NCBI RefSeq assembly: GCF_000350225.1
Contig: NW_005178710.1
Location: 250,779 to 314,778, forward strand
DNA: 64,000 nt
Source of the DNA: Chondrus crispus
Taxonomy: Eukaryota; Rhodophyta; Florideophyceae; Gigartinales; Gigartinaceae
Direction: 5' to 3'
Position numbers and translations under genes: made by a program
Shown here: in pieces, positions 1 to 12,470 of the stretch
How positions within the stretch are numbered: position 1 is the stretch's first letter
Layout: each line of letters starts with the position of its first letter
Notes under the pieces: generated by a model
What the model was told of the DNA's origin: nothing
What the model saw: only the letters and a program-made list of their open reading frames with translations
Database searches by the model: none

Positions 1-3000
1 CTACAACACTTGCGTTGACAGGGGAAGCTGGGGAGGACGCGTAGAGGCGTCGACGATCCTCGCCGTGCCAAGCCTCAATAAACAAGGCACCCCGTCGACC
101 GCTTCGGTACACGCGCAATCGCAGAGCCGGACGGATGAAGCGGCGATTTGTTTCTTCAAGAAACAGAACTACAAGGTCACCGCAACGGTCGAACAACGAC
201 GCGTGATGATGCGCGCCATTACTCCGGTCCTAGATTCGGGCGCCGGCCCGAATCAAATACACCTTCGTTGTGTAGCCGAGCCGTGGCGCGCCGCCATCCA
301 GGCCGCGCGCAGCCCGCCGCTCATCAACGCGTCGAATCGGTCGATGAAGGCTCTCGGCGAGCTCAAGCTATACGTCCGGATTGGTGAATTCGTCGCGCGC
401 GTACTATTCCTGGTCGTCACCAACTTTGGGGTGAACTGTATCCTCGGAACCACGTTCCTGGATCGCCGCGTGAAGGCGATCCTGCCACCGCAGAGGAAGG
501 TGCTGTTCTATCATGCGCCGTCCGTCGCGCTTACGGGAGTGACATCCTCAAGGCACGACCGCAAGATGCCTCGAGGGGACCGTCAAAGCAGCTCCCGCAG
601 GAGGAAAATTCGGCCGACCGGAAGCGCGCGTAGTTCCCGACGAACGTACCGTAACGGAAAATTCGCATGGTCAAGGGGTCACGATACCCCCGATGACCCA
701 AGCGATGGTACGCGTCGCAACACCGGTTGGGGGGCTTNNNNNNNNNNNNNNNNNNNNNNNNNNNNNNNNNNNNNNNNNNNNNNNNNNNNNNNNNNNNNNN
801 NNNNNNNNNNNNNNNNNNNNNNNNNNNNNNNNNNNNNAAGCCACCCCAAAACGGCGCATAAGAATTTATGCCTGATGGCCCAGAGGATCATGGACCTCTT
901 CCCGGGCGAACCGTTTACGGTGCTGGTCAGCGACTTTCAGAACCGCGCAACCCACGTCCCCGAGCATACCGTTGTCGGTCTCGCGTTGCCATCCCCCACA
1001 CATATCCTGACACTTGGCGTGTCGGCTTCCGGAGAGGCAGACGCTAAGGAAGGGGGAGGGAACCAAAATAATTCCTCGACCGCTCCGGAGGAACAGGCCC
1101 GACGCGAGCAACCAGCTATGGGTGATGACAGAAGAAAATCCTCCACCACTACGGAAGGATACGCGCGTCGCAAAGAATCTGCTACGGAAGACGGCAGAAT
1201 TAAGTCCTCACCAGCGAGGGAGTGTGCATGGCGAGAAGGACCCGTTACGGACGATGGCAGAATTAAATCCACGACCGCTACGGGAGGAGGCGCGTGACGC
1301 GAAGAACCGGAAACGGACGACGCCCACAGTGGCAATCCCGCTAACGCGAATGAGCGGACCGATACGGACGTGGAGAAGACCCGCTCGTGGGAAGAAGACG
1401 TCTATATTGGTGCAGAAGACAGTACCGTCCGTTCGGAAATTATGGACATGCTGTCCGAGTTCAAGGACATGTGGTCCGGCCACTTGGGTAAGATCGACGC
1501 TACGAAGCATCGCATCGAGCTGAAGCCCGGTGCGAAGCCGATCTACCAAACACCCTACCGAGCCGGACCTATCGCGCGCGAGAAGAAGAAGAAGGAAATC
1601 GACCGCATGCTGCGCGCGGGAGTCATCGAACCGACATCGGCCGAGTGGGCGAGCCCCGTGGTCTTCGTCCCTAAAAAGGACGGGACCATGCGGTTCTGCG
1701 TGGACTATCGCAAGCTAAACGTCGTTACGGTTCGCGACTCCTACCCACTACCGCGCATGGACGAATGCATCGACTCGCTCGGCGATGCCACTGTCTTTAC
1801 CACTCTAGACTGTAATAACGGGTATTGGTAGGTGGAGCTCGCCGAGGAAGACCGCGATAAAACTACGTTCGCGTCGCATTCGGGCCTCTACCGCTTTCTA
1901 CGCATGCCGTTCGGTCTCAAAAACGCGCCCGCGACATTCCAACGAGCAGTCGACATCATCCTGTCCTGCGTGAAATGGGAGACCGCGCTGGTCTACCTCG
2001 ATGACGTCATTGTCTACTCGCGAACCGTTACGGAACATATGGCGCACGGCGCGAGGTACTACGGCTGCTACATACCGCGGGCGTGTCGCTAAAATTACTG
2101 AAGTACGTGTTTTTCGACACCTCCGTAACCTATCTCGGGCACGTCATCCGTCCGGGACGGTTGGAGGTGGAGCGAAGCAACGTCATCGCGATCGAGCACG
2201 CGCGCGCCTACGAACCAAACAGAACTGCGATCCTTTCTCGGGATGTGAAACGTTTACCGACGGTTTGTGCAAGGATTCGCGAAGATCGCCGCGCCGCTGA
2301 GTAAGAAGACCGGCAAGAATCAGCCCTACGAGTTCGAGATATTAACCGATGTGGAATACGCGGCGTTTAAGGAATTGAAGCGGCGCCGCGTGTCACTGCC
2401 AATCCTCGCGCTGCCCCGCTACGGACGAAAATATACGCTGGAAACCGACGCATGCGGACACAAAGTGGGTTGCGCCTTTCTACAGGAGCAACCCGATGGA
2501 GGTACTCGACCGATCAGATATTGGAGCCGCGCGTTGACCGATGCGGAGCGCAATTATACGACTACCGAAAAGGAATGCTTGGCCGTAGTGTTGAGCATCC
2601 TCACCCTACAGCCGTACCTATACGGAAGCGCGGTCAACCTCCGCACGGATCACGAGGCCCTACGCTGGGTCCTCAATTTAGCGGACAGTTCCGGTCGGCT
2701 CGCTCGCTAGGGCCTGCGCTTGGCGGAGTACGACTACGAGGTACAGTACCGCCCAGGCGTCAAGCACCAACTCGCGGACGGCGTATCACGCTTACGTACG
2801 GATGGAGAAGACACCGAACCGGTCGATGATGAGGTCCCGTGCTTCGCGGTCCAGTACGATGAGGGCAGCCTGGACAATGTGCACTGGGACCCGCCGCAAG
2901 ACCGTCTGAACGGTTGTCACGCGCTCGCGATAAATCCCGAGGAACGCGACGCTGCGTCCATCTCGGTTGAGGAATTTCTACGCGAACAAGCTGAGGACGC

Positions 3001-4588
3001 ATTCTGTCGCTTCAGCGCGGAAACCGTCGGGACTCCGAACTCGAAGTTCGACATCGACCGCTACGGGCTTCTGGTCAGGAAGTCCCCTCTGGATTGGACC
3101 CTGCAGCGCGTGGAACCGACTCGGTTGCGCCCCCGAGTACTGTATCTGGCACACCATCCGAGGTTGGCAGGTCACCCGGGAGCGACGCATATGTACTACA
3201 CCCTTCGCAGGGAGTACTACTAGCCACACATGGTCAGCGACGCGTTTTCGATCGTACGGAATTGCACCTCGTGCACTGCGACCCGCGGGACGCTTGTCAA
3301 GAACCAAAAGGATCTCAAGCTGTTCCCCGCGGCGGGCCCCTTGGAGTTTGTCGCGATTGACCTCCTGGGGCCCCTGCCCAAGACTGCGCACGGAAACCAA
3401 CACGTGTTGGTAATTACCGACCGGTTCTCCAAGCTAACGCGCAGTATCCCGCTCCGGACCACAACCGCTTCGGTCGTCGCAAACGCGTTTCTAGACAACT
3501 GGGTCTACGTCCAGGGAGCGCCGCGCTACGTTCTAATCGACAATAGTCCTCAATTCGCGGGAAAATTCTTCGACGCAGTGTGCGCCCACCTGGGGGTGCG
3601 GCATTATCTCACAACCGCCTACCACCCCCAGTCGAATGGGCAGACCGAACGGTTCAACCGCACGCTGGTGCAACGTCTCCGGCACTACGTGGAGGAGCAA
3701 CAGCGCGATTGGGACGGCTACGTGCAACCGCTGACCTTCGCGTACAATACGCAGGTCCACCGGTTGACGGAGACGACTCCGTTCGACCTGGTGTTAACAC
3801 GACCACCGTCCGGTTTAATCCTCTCCGGTACTGTACCGCAGGACGCGGGGACCCATCGAGAGAACCCGCGGGCCCCGGTACAGTACAAGCGTGCTACGCT
3901 GCGCAAGCTTCGCGACTCGCTCGACCGCGCTCGGACGAAATTAACAGCTTCGCAAAAGCGGTACAAGGAAGATTTTGACAAGAAGGTCCGCTTCCGTCCG
4001 GTCGTCGTGGCGGGCGATTTTGTTTACGTTGATCGCCCGCCCCGCTCGTTGACGAGTGTCGAGCGACGCATGCGTAGGCAAGGTACGACCGGAACGGACG
4101 AGTTCTCTGTCAAACTTCTACCAAAGACAGAGGGCCTATTTCGCGTGCGCTCCGCTACGGATACCACGGTCCTCATCGAGCAGGACGGCATGGAAAATCG
4201 CGTGAGCATCAACCACGTTACGAAGATGCCGCGCGGGCGCGGGGATACCGTCACCCCGGCCACCTGGACCGAATCGGACGCACAAGCTGCAACGCCGCGC
4301 GTGGAATACGTCGTTGACCGCATCGTCGGACACCGTATGACCCGCGGCGGAATCGAGTACAGGGTTCGCTGGTACGGGTATTCCGCTTCGGACGATACCT
4401 ATGAGCCCGCCGAGGGGCTCCCGCACCTTTCGTCGACTGATATTGGCGCTCGCGCCAAGGACGGACAAGCGCGCTCGCGTAGCGCGCCTTCCGGCCTCGC
4501 ATGGCCGAACCGTCAGGACGACATCGCTCGCACGCGTCGTGAACTGCTGCCCGCGCCTGCCAAAGGAAAAGGCAAGGAACACCGTTAA
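1..4588 (+). pseudogene. gag 3' end and broken gag-pol polyprotein of element A
   Basis: The gag frame ends at the TAG at 41-43; pol runs on in another frame to the TAA at 4586-4588. Visible domains in order: aspartic protease with DSGA near 236-247; reverse transcriptase with the FCVDYRKLN block (about 1695) and the YLDD active site (about 1996); RNase H with the TTEKECLA and TDHEALRW blocks (about 2560-2670); integrase HHCC finger (about 3150-3280); integrase core with Asp, Asp and Glu in AIDLLG, LIDNSPQF and GQTERFN; chromodomain (about 4305-4415). Disabling lesions relative to copy B: TGA at 1295-1297, TAG at 1829-1831 (Gln in B), a frameshift near 2052, another near 2195, TAG at 2708-2710 (Trp in B) and TAG at 3221-3223 (shared with B). 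No ATG is expected for pol, which would be made by frameshifting from gag. Confidence 0.93.
738..837. other. Assembly gap of exactly 100 N
   Basis: One hundred N inside the pol pseudogene between the protease and the reverse transcriptase. The flanks match copy B continuously (around 51150-51185, minus strand), where only about a dozen bases separate the same two flanking sequences. The gap is therefore a fixed-size placeholder, and the run of unknown residues in a conceptual translation is artificial. Confidence 0.95.
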
Positions 4589-6397
4589 ACGGCTCGGTTT
4601 ACTGTGGGTGAAGCCCCTAGCGGGCTACGCGGAGAAGACGAGCCCCGCCTGTGCTATACAGCCGACGCGGCTAGTCGCGCGCGACCGCGCGCCGCCAAGT
4701 AACCGGTACTGGACGGATTTTGTGCATATAGGCCCGCTCAGATGATGCTGTGACGACGACCACCGACTCCCGGCATTTTAATAGCGATTTTGGATACGTT
4801 TTCCCTCTCACGCCGTGGGATAAATCATATCCCATTTCCGACGACAGAATCGCACTCGGGGGAGCATTATGCGTCCGGGAGTGTCGACTCGGAAAACTGC
4901 CTTCGGATGTATTTGGAAACTAAAATGTTTTCCTCCCGTTTCTTTTCGTTTGTTTCGTTTCTTTCAGTTTCCAAATGACAGTTTGGGAGACAGGTCGCAG
5001 AAAAGGGCAACCGATCGGTTTCTAAGGGTGAGACGTCGCGGCCGCAAGAGGGAGGTCGTTGCGCACCTGCTAGTCGCCCTCCTGCGACCAACTTTGGCCG
5101 CAACCGACGGAAAAGAAGGGATGATTTACGAAAATTGGCCAGCCCTCCGTGGTAAGAGTGCGAGAAGGTGGATCATAACCGCAAAACGACCGTACGGAAC
5201 TCGTGCCTTCGTTGCACAGCCACGCTTGGGTGCGAGGAGACAGTGAAGAACCGCACGAGCGGCAGCGGCGGCACTCGCCTGGCCTGCGGAGGGCAGGGGC
5301 GAGGACGATATAGCTCTCACTGTACGCCGCGGCGCGCGAACGCGGTCTCGGCAAACGCGGTGGCCGGTTGTGTCTCGCTGCGCCGGCATCGCCGCGGCTG
5401 TACCGCAAGGGCCGATTGGTTCAACGCCGGGGCCCGACCAGGACTCGACGGCAGACCGTATGGACACGCTGCGCTGACTTCGTCATGGCCGTCCTGTAGT
5501 GAAATAAGATCGGAATGACCCTAAGGACTATCCAGGAGTTCGGCCTGGTCGGTAGCTGAGAAAAGGGAGGTGGTAGAGCTGGGGGACGCGGATACAGTAG
5601 ACTGTAGATACCATAGGCACGTGGTAAAAGGATAGAGATAGTGCTAGGGAGATAAAAGAAAAGGGGTGAAGAACGAGCGATAGGAGTGCTATTCCCAAGA
5701 TGCGGCGCCGATTGACTACCGTGGCGGCGAAGACGGGGGTGGCTTAGCTACCAGGCACGAATTGGTTTAATCGTAGAGTGCCGTAGAATCGAGACCACTA
5801 AATACAGTAGCTCTATTAGCGTACCGTAAGGAGGCTAACCCTAGTGGCAGCAGCGGCGCGGCACTGCAATGGTGCTGCGTGTCAGGGAGAAATGGTGTAG
5901 GGACTGTAATGGATGAGGTCAATTGTACACGTGGCTATTCCACGTGTACCGGAGAGCGCGGGCATGGCGAAGGACGCGTGTCGTTCGCGGAAGACTGTCT
6001 GTACACTGCAGAGTACAGTCATGTACAGAGGACAAATAAAATGTGCAAAGGCGCGAAATTGTTTCATTACACGGCCGTTCTTGGTCCTCGGAAGCAGTAC
6101 TGTACGGAAACGTCGTCGCGGGTAGAGGAGTTGGAAATTTCAGTGGAGCGTTAGGAGTGAGTTGGAAAGATCGGCGTTGCTCGCGCGTGAGACAGTTGCG
6201 GACGCACTTACCGAATCGGACGAGACAGCTTGCCTATGCAACGCGAGCTCCGCGACCAGGCAAGGAAAAAGGCCGTCCGTGCGCAAGCGCTTCGGTCTTC
6301 GCATCGTGCGCGCAGGGAAGGAGAGAAACCGGGGAGGAACCGAGTGGTCGAATGGGAGGTCGATACGGGGGCGTAGCGAAAGCTAAGGAAGGGGGTC
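4589..6397 (+). other. Non-coding 3' internal region of element A with polypurine tract
   Basis: The stretch between the pol stop and the 3' LTR. The first 60 bases still resemble copy B after its pol stop, then similarity fades. No reading frame here matches the 830 aa antisense frame found at the same place in B, and nothing else convincing is open on either strand. The last bases before the LTR (about 6378-6397, ending in AAGGAAGGGGGTC) form a polypurine tract and match the equivalent tract of B (plus-strand 44821-44840, complement), which fixes the LTR boundary. Confidence 0.7.
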
Positions 6398-7069
6398 TGT
6401 AGTATAACGACCGGCGAGCGCGCGGGGAGGTTATTAACCGTGCGGCCGTGCACGGTGCACACGTGGGCGGGTGCCCACGTGTAGGGAGCGCGCTCGTTTA
6501 CTGGCCGGCCGTGGCGTGGCGCACGTGTACAGTAGCACACTTGTCGTCCGTGCGGTAGTCTACGCGTGTTACGTGTGCGCGTTAGCACATGTGTCGTCTT
6601 TGCGGTAGTCTGTAAGCAACAGGCGTGTACAGTAGTGCACACGTGTAGTAACAGCGTCCGTGCGGTACTAGTAATTATGGCGCTAGCTTTATAATTGTGT
6701 ACAGTACCCGGCATGCACTAGGAGCCAGGTACTGGACTACTGTACTGGGACAGGTGTCCGAGGCGTCCCTGTGAGGGGTTAAGACCTGACACCCGTCCCC
6801 ACCAGTAAACTGGGGCAAGCTCGGCCCCGTCCCATTCGCGCCTACATACGTCCGTTTCGGTTTTCTATCGCGCGCGTTGGCTTCTAACCCGTTACCGGTC
6901 GCTCCCGTTTACGCACCACTGGGCGGCTGCGCGTAACCTGCCAGTGAGCCACTCCCTTTTCTCGAGCTCGTCCGATCGGTTCAATTAGCGCGTCGCGTCC
7001 GCGCCGCGTGCTCTCTCGCTAAAGCCTCTGCCTCTCACCGAACCCAGGGCGGAGAGGAGTTATCCCACA
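6398..7069 (+). repeat. 3' LTR of element A (672 bp)
   Basis: Begins TGTAGTATAAC and ends TTATCCCACA, with the TG...CA ends of LTRs, and follows a polypurine tract. It is related to the LTRs at 44142-44820 and 54548-55226 (opposite orientation) and to the solo LTR at 33786-34459. It contains a TATA-like CCTACATACG segment in the second half and a repetitive first half rich in CACGTGT and GTACAGTA words. The flanking pentamers (GGGTC and TCCAA) differ, as expected for the 3' LTR of a longer element rather than a solo LTR. Confidence 0.92.
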
Positions 7070-9387
7070 TCCAACTGGACCCTTCTCACTTCCAATCCCT
7101 TCCAGACATGCCCCCACCAGTTAACGGAGCGCAGCTTCAACAGTTTGTATGCGCAGCTAACTGGATGCGCTCAGCTATACTTAACTTCAACGCTACGATC
7201 GCTGTATTACACAAAGCATTGGAATAGGTGTACGAGACAGTGTCGCGCCGTACGAAGCGCGCCACAGCTACAGTCAAACTGTCCAATGGCATTTGGGGTC
7301 AGGCAGAGGACACTTCTTTCGAGCATGTGAAGGGCGCCCTGGCACATGCCGTCACGTTAGTGCATCCAGATACAGAAAAACTATTGTGGCTTTTCACCGA
7401 TGCCTCCGAACAGCATTGGGCCGGCGTTCTCACACAAACACCTCCATCGGATATAGACCTACCTTTCGAAGAACAACGTCACATGCCGCTGGCATTCATA
7501 TCCGGTTCGTTTACGGGCTCCCCGTCCCGCTGGTCCACACCAGAGAAGGAGGGGCTTCGCCATAGTCGCAGCAGTCAGGAGATTAGAATACCTCCTCTTA
7601 CGGCCGCAGGGATTCTTCTTATACACTGATCACAAGAATCTCCTTTTTCATTTTCCATCCTCATATGGCTTCACGACCTCTGGCCAAGCACAAGGTCACT
7701 AAGATTGAACGATGGGCTATGCATCTCTCGAGATTCCGATACACGATCGCTCACATTCCGGGAGCAGACAATTGCTGAGCAGACCTTTTGTCCCGGTGGG
7801 GCGCGAAGTAGGACGAACAGGAATCTTCCAGGTTTTTCAGAGCCAGCCTTTCGTCTCTTTTCACCGCACCGGTAGCTCCGGAACTGGACCCGGAGTTCAC
7901 ATGGCCGAGGCCGGCAAACATAATGGCTGCACAGAAAGAAGCCATAGAGTCCGGTCGGGAGACCCCTTAAACGCAGAGAAGATCCTTCTCATGTGTCAAT
8001 GAGAGTGGGCGCGTGTGGATACCGGCATCTGCCGTCCATTTGCAGCTACGGATATGTGTCACCGCACACTGCGGTCGCGGGAGACACCAGGGCTTGGACG
8101 TAACCTTCCAGCATATTGCAGATCACTTTTCATTGGAAGAACATGAAGTCCGATGTGGGATCATTTTGCCGATCATGTCTGCATTGCTTACTCACTATTG
8201 GTGGTCATCGTATGCCTCAGCCGATGAGCCACGCCCTGCATTCGGACAAACCAAACGAGGTCCCACATTTCGACTACTTCCATATGGGACCAAGCACAAT
8301 CGGTGAAACCTTTGCCCTGCTCCTGAAAGATGATGTATCTTCATACGTATGGATTGAGCCATGCCTCGTTGCGAATGCCGAGACTACCGCAGACTTCCTG
8401 CTGCGCTGTATGGCTTCCTTCGGCGTTCCTCCAAACTGGGTTTCAGATCGCGGCACTCATTTCAAAAACCAGCTCGCGGGACGCGGTGAATCGCTCGTTG
8501 CATTCCCACCATCATTTGTCACGCCCTACTGTCCCCAGGATAATGGAACTGTCGAAACTTTGTGCAAGGAGGTACTTCGGGCTTGTCAGGCGCTACTATC
8601 TGAGTTGCGCATGAAGGAGAAGGAATGGCCGGCTATTTGCCCACTAATCCAGAGCATCCTCATCCACACGAAGCGCCCCTCATTGGGAAACATCGCCCCT
8701 ATCACCGCCTTCACTGGTATGCCACCAGACAGCCCCTGCTTTTCATTCTACCGCCAGGCGAAACACAGCCCATTGGAATTTATTCAGGCCCAGCGGACGA
8801 CGAACACTGGACGTCTGCTGCACGCAGTGGAGGAAATTCACAAAGACGTCGCCCAAAGCCGCACCCGTAAACGTCACGCTGCAATCAAATTTCGCAACGA
8901 GAGAACTCACGTACAAGATATAAATTTCGACGTTGGAGACTACGTGCTGGTCGCGCAAAGATTGTCCAACGCGGTAGTAGTAAGTAAACTTCAAGTCAAG
9001 TGGCGCGGTCCTCAGCGCGTGGCCTGTGCTGTTTTAGATCTGGTATTTGAGGTTGAAGACCTCCTATCCCATACACCTAATTTTTTTCACGCCAACTGCC
9101 TTAAATTTTACGCTGACACGCAATTGGATGTTACGGAGACCCTTCTTGACACCATCGCGCACAACAATCTTCAGTACAATAATGTAGAATATTTGCTCGA
9201 CTTGCGCTATAATGACGTGTTAGAGCTTTACGAAGTTCATGTTAGATGGCGAGGATTTGATAACAAGGATCCTACCTGGGAACCATTCGAATACATGCAA
9301 GAAGATATACCCAAGATGCCCGAAAATTTCTTGTCTACATTTCCAGATCAACAACTGGTTTCGGCCGCTAAGCTCAAGAACGCCTGA
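7070..9387 (+). pseudogene. Ty3/gypsy chromovirus 'D' pol, 3' part (RNase H, integrase, chromodomain)
   Basis: Coding resumes immediately right of the element A LTR in the connection region after the reverse transcriptase (PPPVNGAQL near 7110), followed by RNase H (LLWLFTDASE near 7386; YTDHKNLLF near 7620 after a frameshift around 7555), broken linker frames with stops, and a long open stretch from about 8116 to the TGA at 9385-9387. That stretch holds the integrase core (HFDYFHMG, WVSDRGTHF and NGTVETL supplying Asp, Asp and Glu) and a C-terminal chromodomain (VRWRGF...PTWEPFEY, about 9240-9290). The family differs from A, B and C in sequence. Gag, protease and reverse transcriptase must lie beyond element A, outside the window. 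The integrase half is well preserved but the whole gene is non-functional. Confidence 0.88.
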
Positions 9388-10859
9388 CGTCTCCATTTAA
9401 AGGGAGGACTGGTGCGCCGGTGAGGCAACTGTTCGTTGCCGGTCACATGCACCGCGCTCGTGAACGACCGGCTCGAACGGCATTGGAAATATTCTGTATG
9501 CGGTGCACAAGATTGGAACCGTTTGTATCTAAGCGTTAGAGTTTTTATTTATTACAAACGTACACGACTTCACCTTCACGGTCTGCGGTACCCGAGACGG
9601 CGTGGAAGGACACTCCAGCCTACATACAGCAGGTATTTAAATAGCCATCGTCCCGCATGGACGGTAAGAAAAATACAGAACAATGAACACGTTCACTTCA
9701 GACTAATCACCCTCCCGGCGGCCAACCGCTCCGGAATACGCATTAGTTGGTCAAAAAGGCGTCTTTTTTGGGCATTCTAACAAGGGCTGGAAAAGATGTG
9801 CAGATCTCACCAATATGCATCTTTCCGCAACGCAGAATTCAACCGCGGTGGCGAGAGTATCTTTTTTTCCTTCTTGTCGAGCAAGCACAAGCCGAGAAAT
9901 AGTAAGTTGAAAAGTACCCTGTAGCCTCATATGACGTCACTTGTAGTCTAAACGCTACAGCAGTCTGCTTGTCAATACGCCTCTCCTGTATTTATAAGAG
10001 TGCACTGTACTTCAGAGAGTCGACCTCCGACCCAAATTTACCGAAGTCAGTCCACCGCCAGAGTGGGCTACATACACGGCACCGCTCCTATGATGATTGA
10101 CGGACAAACAAACGCACTGTTGTGTCCAGTCTTGTGTGTGTGTTTGGCTTTATCGATCATTTCTTTTCATGGCGCACAAGAGTGGAAAAGAAACCTCGTC
10201 ACGAGGACTGACTTCTACGTTGCTGCAGTCACATCCCTGTGAGAATTACCCCCTATCTTCATCAGGTCAAGGAAAATCTGGGGAAGAATAACTTTTGCGC
10301 ATATCTCAAGAGTTGTTTCTTTCATAGCTTCGCCAAAAATGCAAAGTTTAATTATCTAACCCAAAGCTTAAGGTTTGTTGCTTCTTCGTCTTTCTTTGTA
10401 TTCTGAACTGCTTTTCGGATGTTGCCTGAGATTTCGTAGGCAAGAACAAATCATATTGTCCAGAGATGCGAGGATTGTCTTCATATATAATGAGCACCTC
10501 CCTACATCAATACTGAACAAAATGCCTGCTTGATGGTCATTACGGGGAAGTGCTAGATACATCAAAAGCACATATGCTGTTATTTCTCTGAAGCTTGTGC
10601 CCGGGCTAGTATTGTTTTCATACAGAACATAGTGCCGTTTTCTTTAATGGCTTAAAAACGAGAGCAGGGAGACATGATAAAACTGTTGAGTAGCTTTCGC
10701 GACAACTGTACACTGACTAGCAATTGTACTGGTCGCAAAGATGATACAATATCAACTTGGACTGGCCGGCTCACCATGTAACATTGAAGCGACTTGGGAA
10801 ATTGTGTCCATTAATGCCTTCATGGGTGAGCATAAATATCTCTGAAGATAGAACGTGAA
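9388..10859 (+). other. 3' end of element D (polypurine tract and probable LTR start), then intergenic DNA
   Basis: Four bases after the pol stop there is a tract CCATTTAAAGGGAGGAC (9393-9409), followed at 9410 by TGGTGCGCC, a plausible 3' LTR start. A TATA-like TGTATTTATAAG lies at about 9988. I cannot place the LTR end because no second copy is present in the window. The rest (about 10250-10859) shows no convincing coding sequence or structure. Confidence 0.5.
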
Positions 10860-11474
10860 CTAGACAGCAGTCGTTTTAATATATTCACCCGCCGTTTCGG
10901 GCTCGTTCATCATTTTGCCGATTGCTTCCGTTTGATCCGCGGTATCATCGGTGGAGCGAAGTTCTATCGTTCCGTCGCGCAGCACCATGATTTTCCCGGT
11001 GATATTGGTTTCTGTGTGATAGACATCCTTTGCATAAATTTCTTCACTCTCAAGTCGGGATTCCCATATTTTCTTCGCTTCAATGCTTTTGAAAAAGGAA
11101 TGACACATAGCCCTCCGATAGATTTGGTTGAGGGCGATGTTTGTACGGAGAGCAATCAGAGCTGTTGATATCACGAGCAGTGTTACAAGTGTCGGAGTTA
11201 CGGCGTTGATTTTTCCGGACCTGGCTAAAGCGATAGGTAGAGAAACAGTCAGAATCGAAGTGATCAATATAGCGATGTTGAGAAAAAGTCTGAGATCCAA
11301 GGCAAAAACCCCAGGAAGCCAATACCACTTGACCGCAGAAAAGTCATAAGCCATATACGGCAGTGGGAACGGAGTGAATGGTTTCGCAAAGTTCAGAGGG
11401 ACTGTCTGCTCTTCATGGGCAGCCTGCTCTGCAGGGGCTGCCGCAACAGAGGTTTGAACACCAGTTTGGGCCAT
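10860..11474 (-). CDS. Hypothetical two-span membrane protein (204 aa)
   Basis: Intact minus-strand frame. I chose the ATG at 11474 because the longer open frame to 11561 begins with GTG, and the chosen Met starts a typical Ala/Gln-rich leader (MAQTGVQTSV). Two hydrophobic segments at residues about 63-84 and 91-109 are separated by a short basic loop (LARSGKIN), predicting a hairpin with both ends on the same side. The N-terminal 60 residues are Pro/aromatic rich and the C-terminal 90 are charged and probably cytosolic. I recognise no family. No transposon feature abuts it, so it is a plausible single-exon host gene. Confidence 0.6.
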   Translation of the reverse strand: MAQTGVQTSVAAAPAEQAAHEEQTVPLNFAKPFTPFPLPYMAYDFSAVKWYWLPGVFALDLRLFLNIAILITSILTVSLPIALARSGKINAVTPTLVTLLVISTALIALRTNIALNQIYRRAMCHSFFKSIEAKKIWESRLESEEIYAKDVYHTETNITGKIMVLRDGTIELRSTDDTADQTEAIGKMMNEPETAGEYIKTTAV

Positions 11475-11797
11475 ATCTGTTTCTTTCTCAGACAAGGCAG
11501 AGTGAAGCGGAGGGATGGGTGTGAGGGGAACCGATACGCGCAATTGAAATGCAGTGCACACTCTGTGGCCAAGCTCGGGTTCCGGAGGTCGGTTTGTGTT
11601 TAAGTGATAATTTTGCTGTGAGTTGTTGCCTTATATTGTATGGGATCGGACTTTACAGAAATGATTTCTATGGAAGCAGCTTCGATGTAGTCATTCGTTT
11701 ACAGGTCCTAGAATTCCTACATCAAGGCGAATTTAGGTGAGCGTATCACATTACACAATGTCTCTCGTGCAAGAGCTCAAAAAAGCATATACTGAAT

Positions 11798-11893
11798 AAT
11801 CAGTATGTGCAAGAGTACCATGTAAACAATTGTATCGTAGAGGTAAACAATCAGTATATGCAAGAGTACCATGTAAACAATTGTATCGTAGAG
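11798..11893. repeat. 51 bp tandem repeat, two copies
   Basis: Unit beginning AATCAGTAT(G/A)TGCAAG and ending ATCGTAGAG occurs at 11798-11842 and 11849-11893, period 51, with a single G/A difference in the part compared. Confidence 0.9.
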
Positions 11894-12298
11894 CAAATAG
11901 ATGCATGCCGCCAGTCGTCATCACATGCCTCCAGTCACCTGCGGACTACAACAGTAAAAACCGTACAACAATGCACGAGGTACCCTTCGAAGAGTACCGG
12001 AATGAATTGTGACACTCCATTCCCAGCGCTGAAGCCATCGGGCTGTAACCGTTCGGGGCCTAATTCGTATAATTTTCTGTTTCCGACAAAAAGCTTGATA
12101 GATATAAACAAAAAATACCATTTCTTGATCGATTTATATCGATATATTGTAGGCTTGGTGATAAGCTCTATTGCACTTGTACTTCATCGTACAGTACAGT
12201 AGTAACTGTAATGTAGAAGAGCATAAGAAACGAGATTACCAGCAATGCAAGTTACCTTCGCTGATGTCGGCGTTGATGTCAACATCAAGGAAAGACGT

Positions 12299-12346
12299 GC
12301 AATTTTGTACAGTTCACAAAATGCAATTTTGTACAGCTCGCAAAAT
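12299..12346. repeat. 24 bp tandem repeat, two copies
   Basis: GCAATTTTGTACAG(TTCA/CTCG)CAAAAT at 12299-12322 and 12323-12346, directly adjacent. Confidence 0.9.
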
Positions 12347-12470
12347 GTCTTAGTACAGGGCCCCTACTCAATAGTAAATTACCCCGGTACTCAATAGTCC
12401 CGGTCCCTGCGGGAGCCACAAAACCGGGACGATAGGAGACGGCATTAATCTGTGACTGCGTCATCGATTT

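Larger units (their letters stand above)
1..7069 (+). mobile_element. Ty3/gypsy chromovirus 'element A', 5' part outside the window
   Basis: Right-hand part of an LTR retrotransposon in sense orientation: end of gag (stop at 41-43), pol in the order protease, reverse transcriptase, RNase H, integrase, chromodomain (to 4588), a non-coding stretch, a purine-rich tract and a 3' LTR (6398-7069). It is the same family as the complete element at 44142-55226: pol aligns collinearly with the minus strand there, and the LTRs are recognisably related. Pol carries several stops and frameshifts, so this copy is older and inactive. It interrupts another Ty3 element whose RNase H and integrase resume at 7070. 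The 5' LTR and target duplication lie left of the window, so the insertion cannot be proved from duplications. Confidence 0.93.
11475..12470. other. Intergenic region with two short tandem repeats
   Basis: No coding signal seen. It holds a 51 bp tandem duplication (11798-11893) and a 24 bp tandem duplication (12299-12346), listed separately, plus CTCAATAGT words near 12366-12398 resembling the terminal motifs of the dispersed remnant family described at 13804-14104. Confidence 0.6.

Noticed and set aside
7070-9387. Reading D as part of element A
   Set aside because: D begins after A's LTR, repeats RNase H, integrase and chromodomain, and differs in sequence from A.
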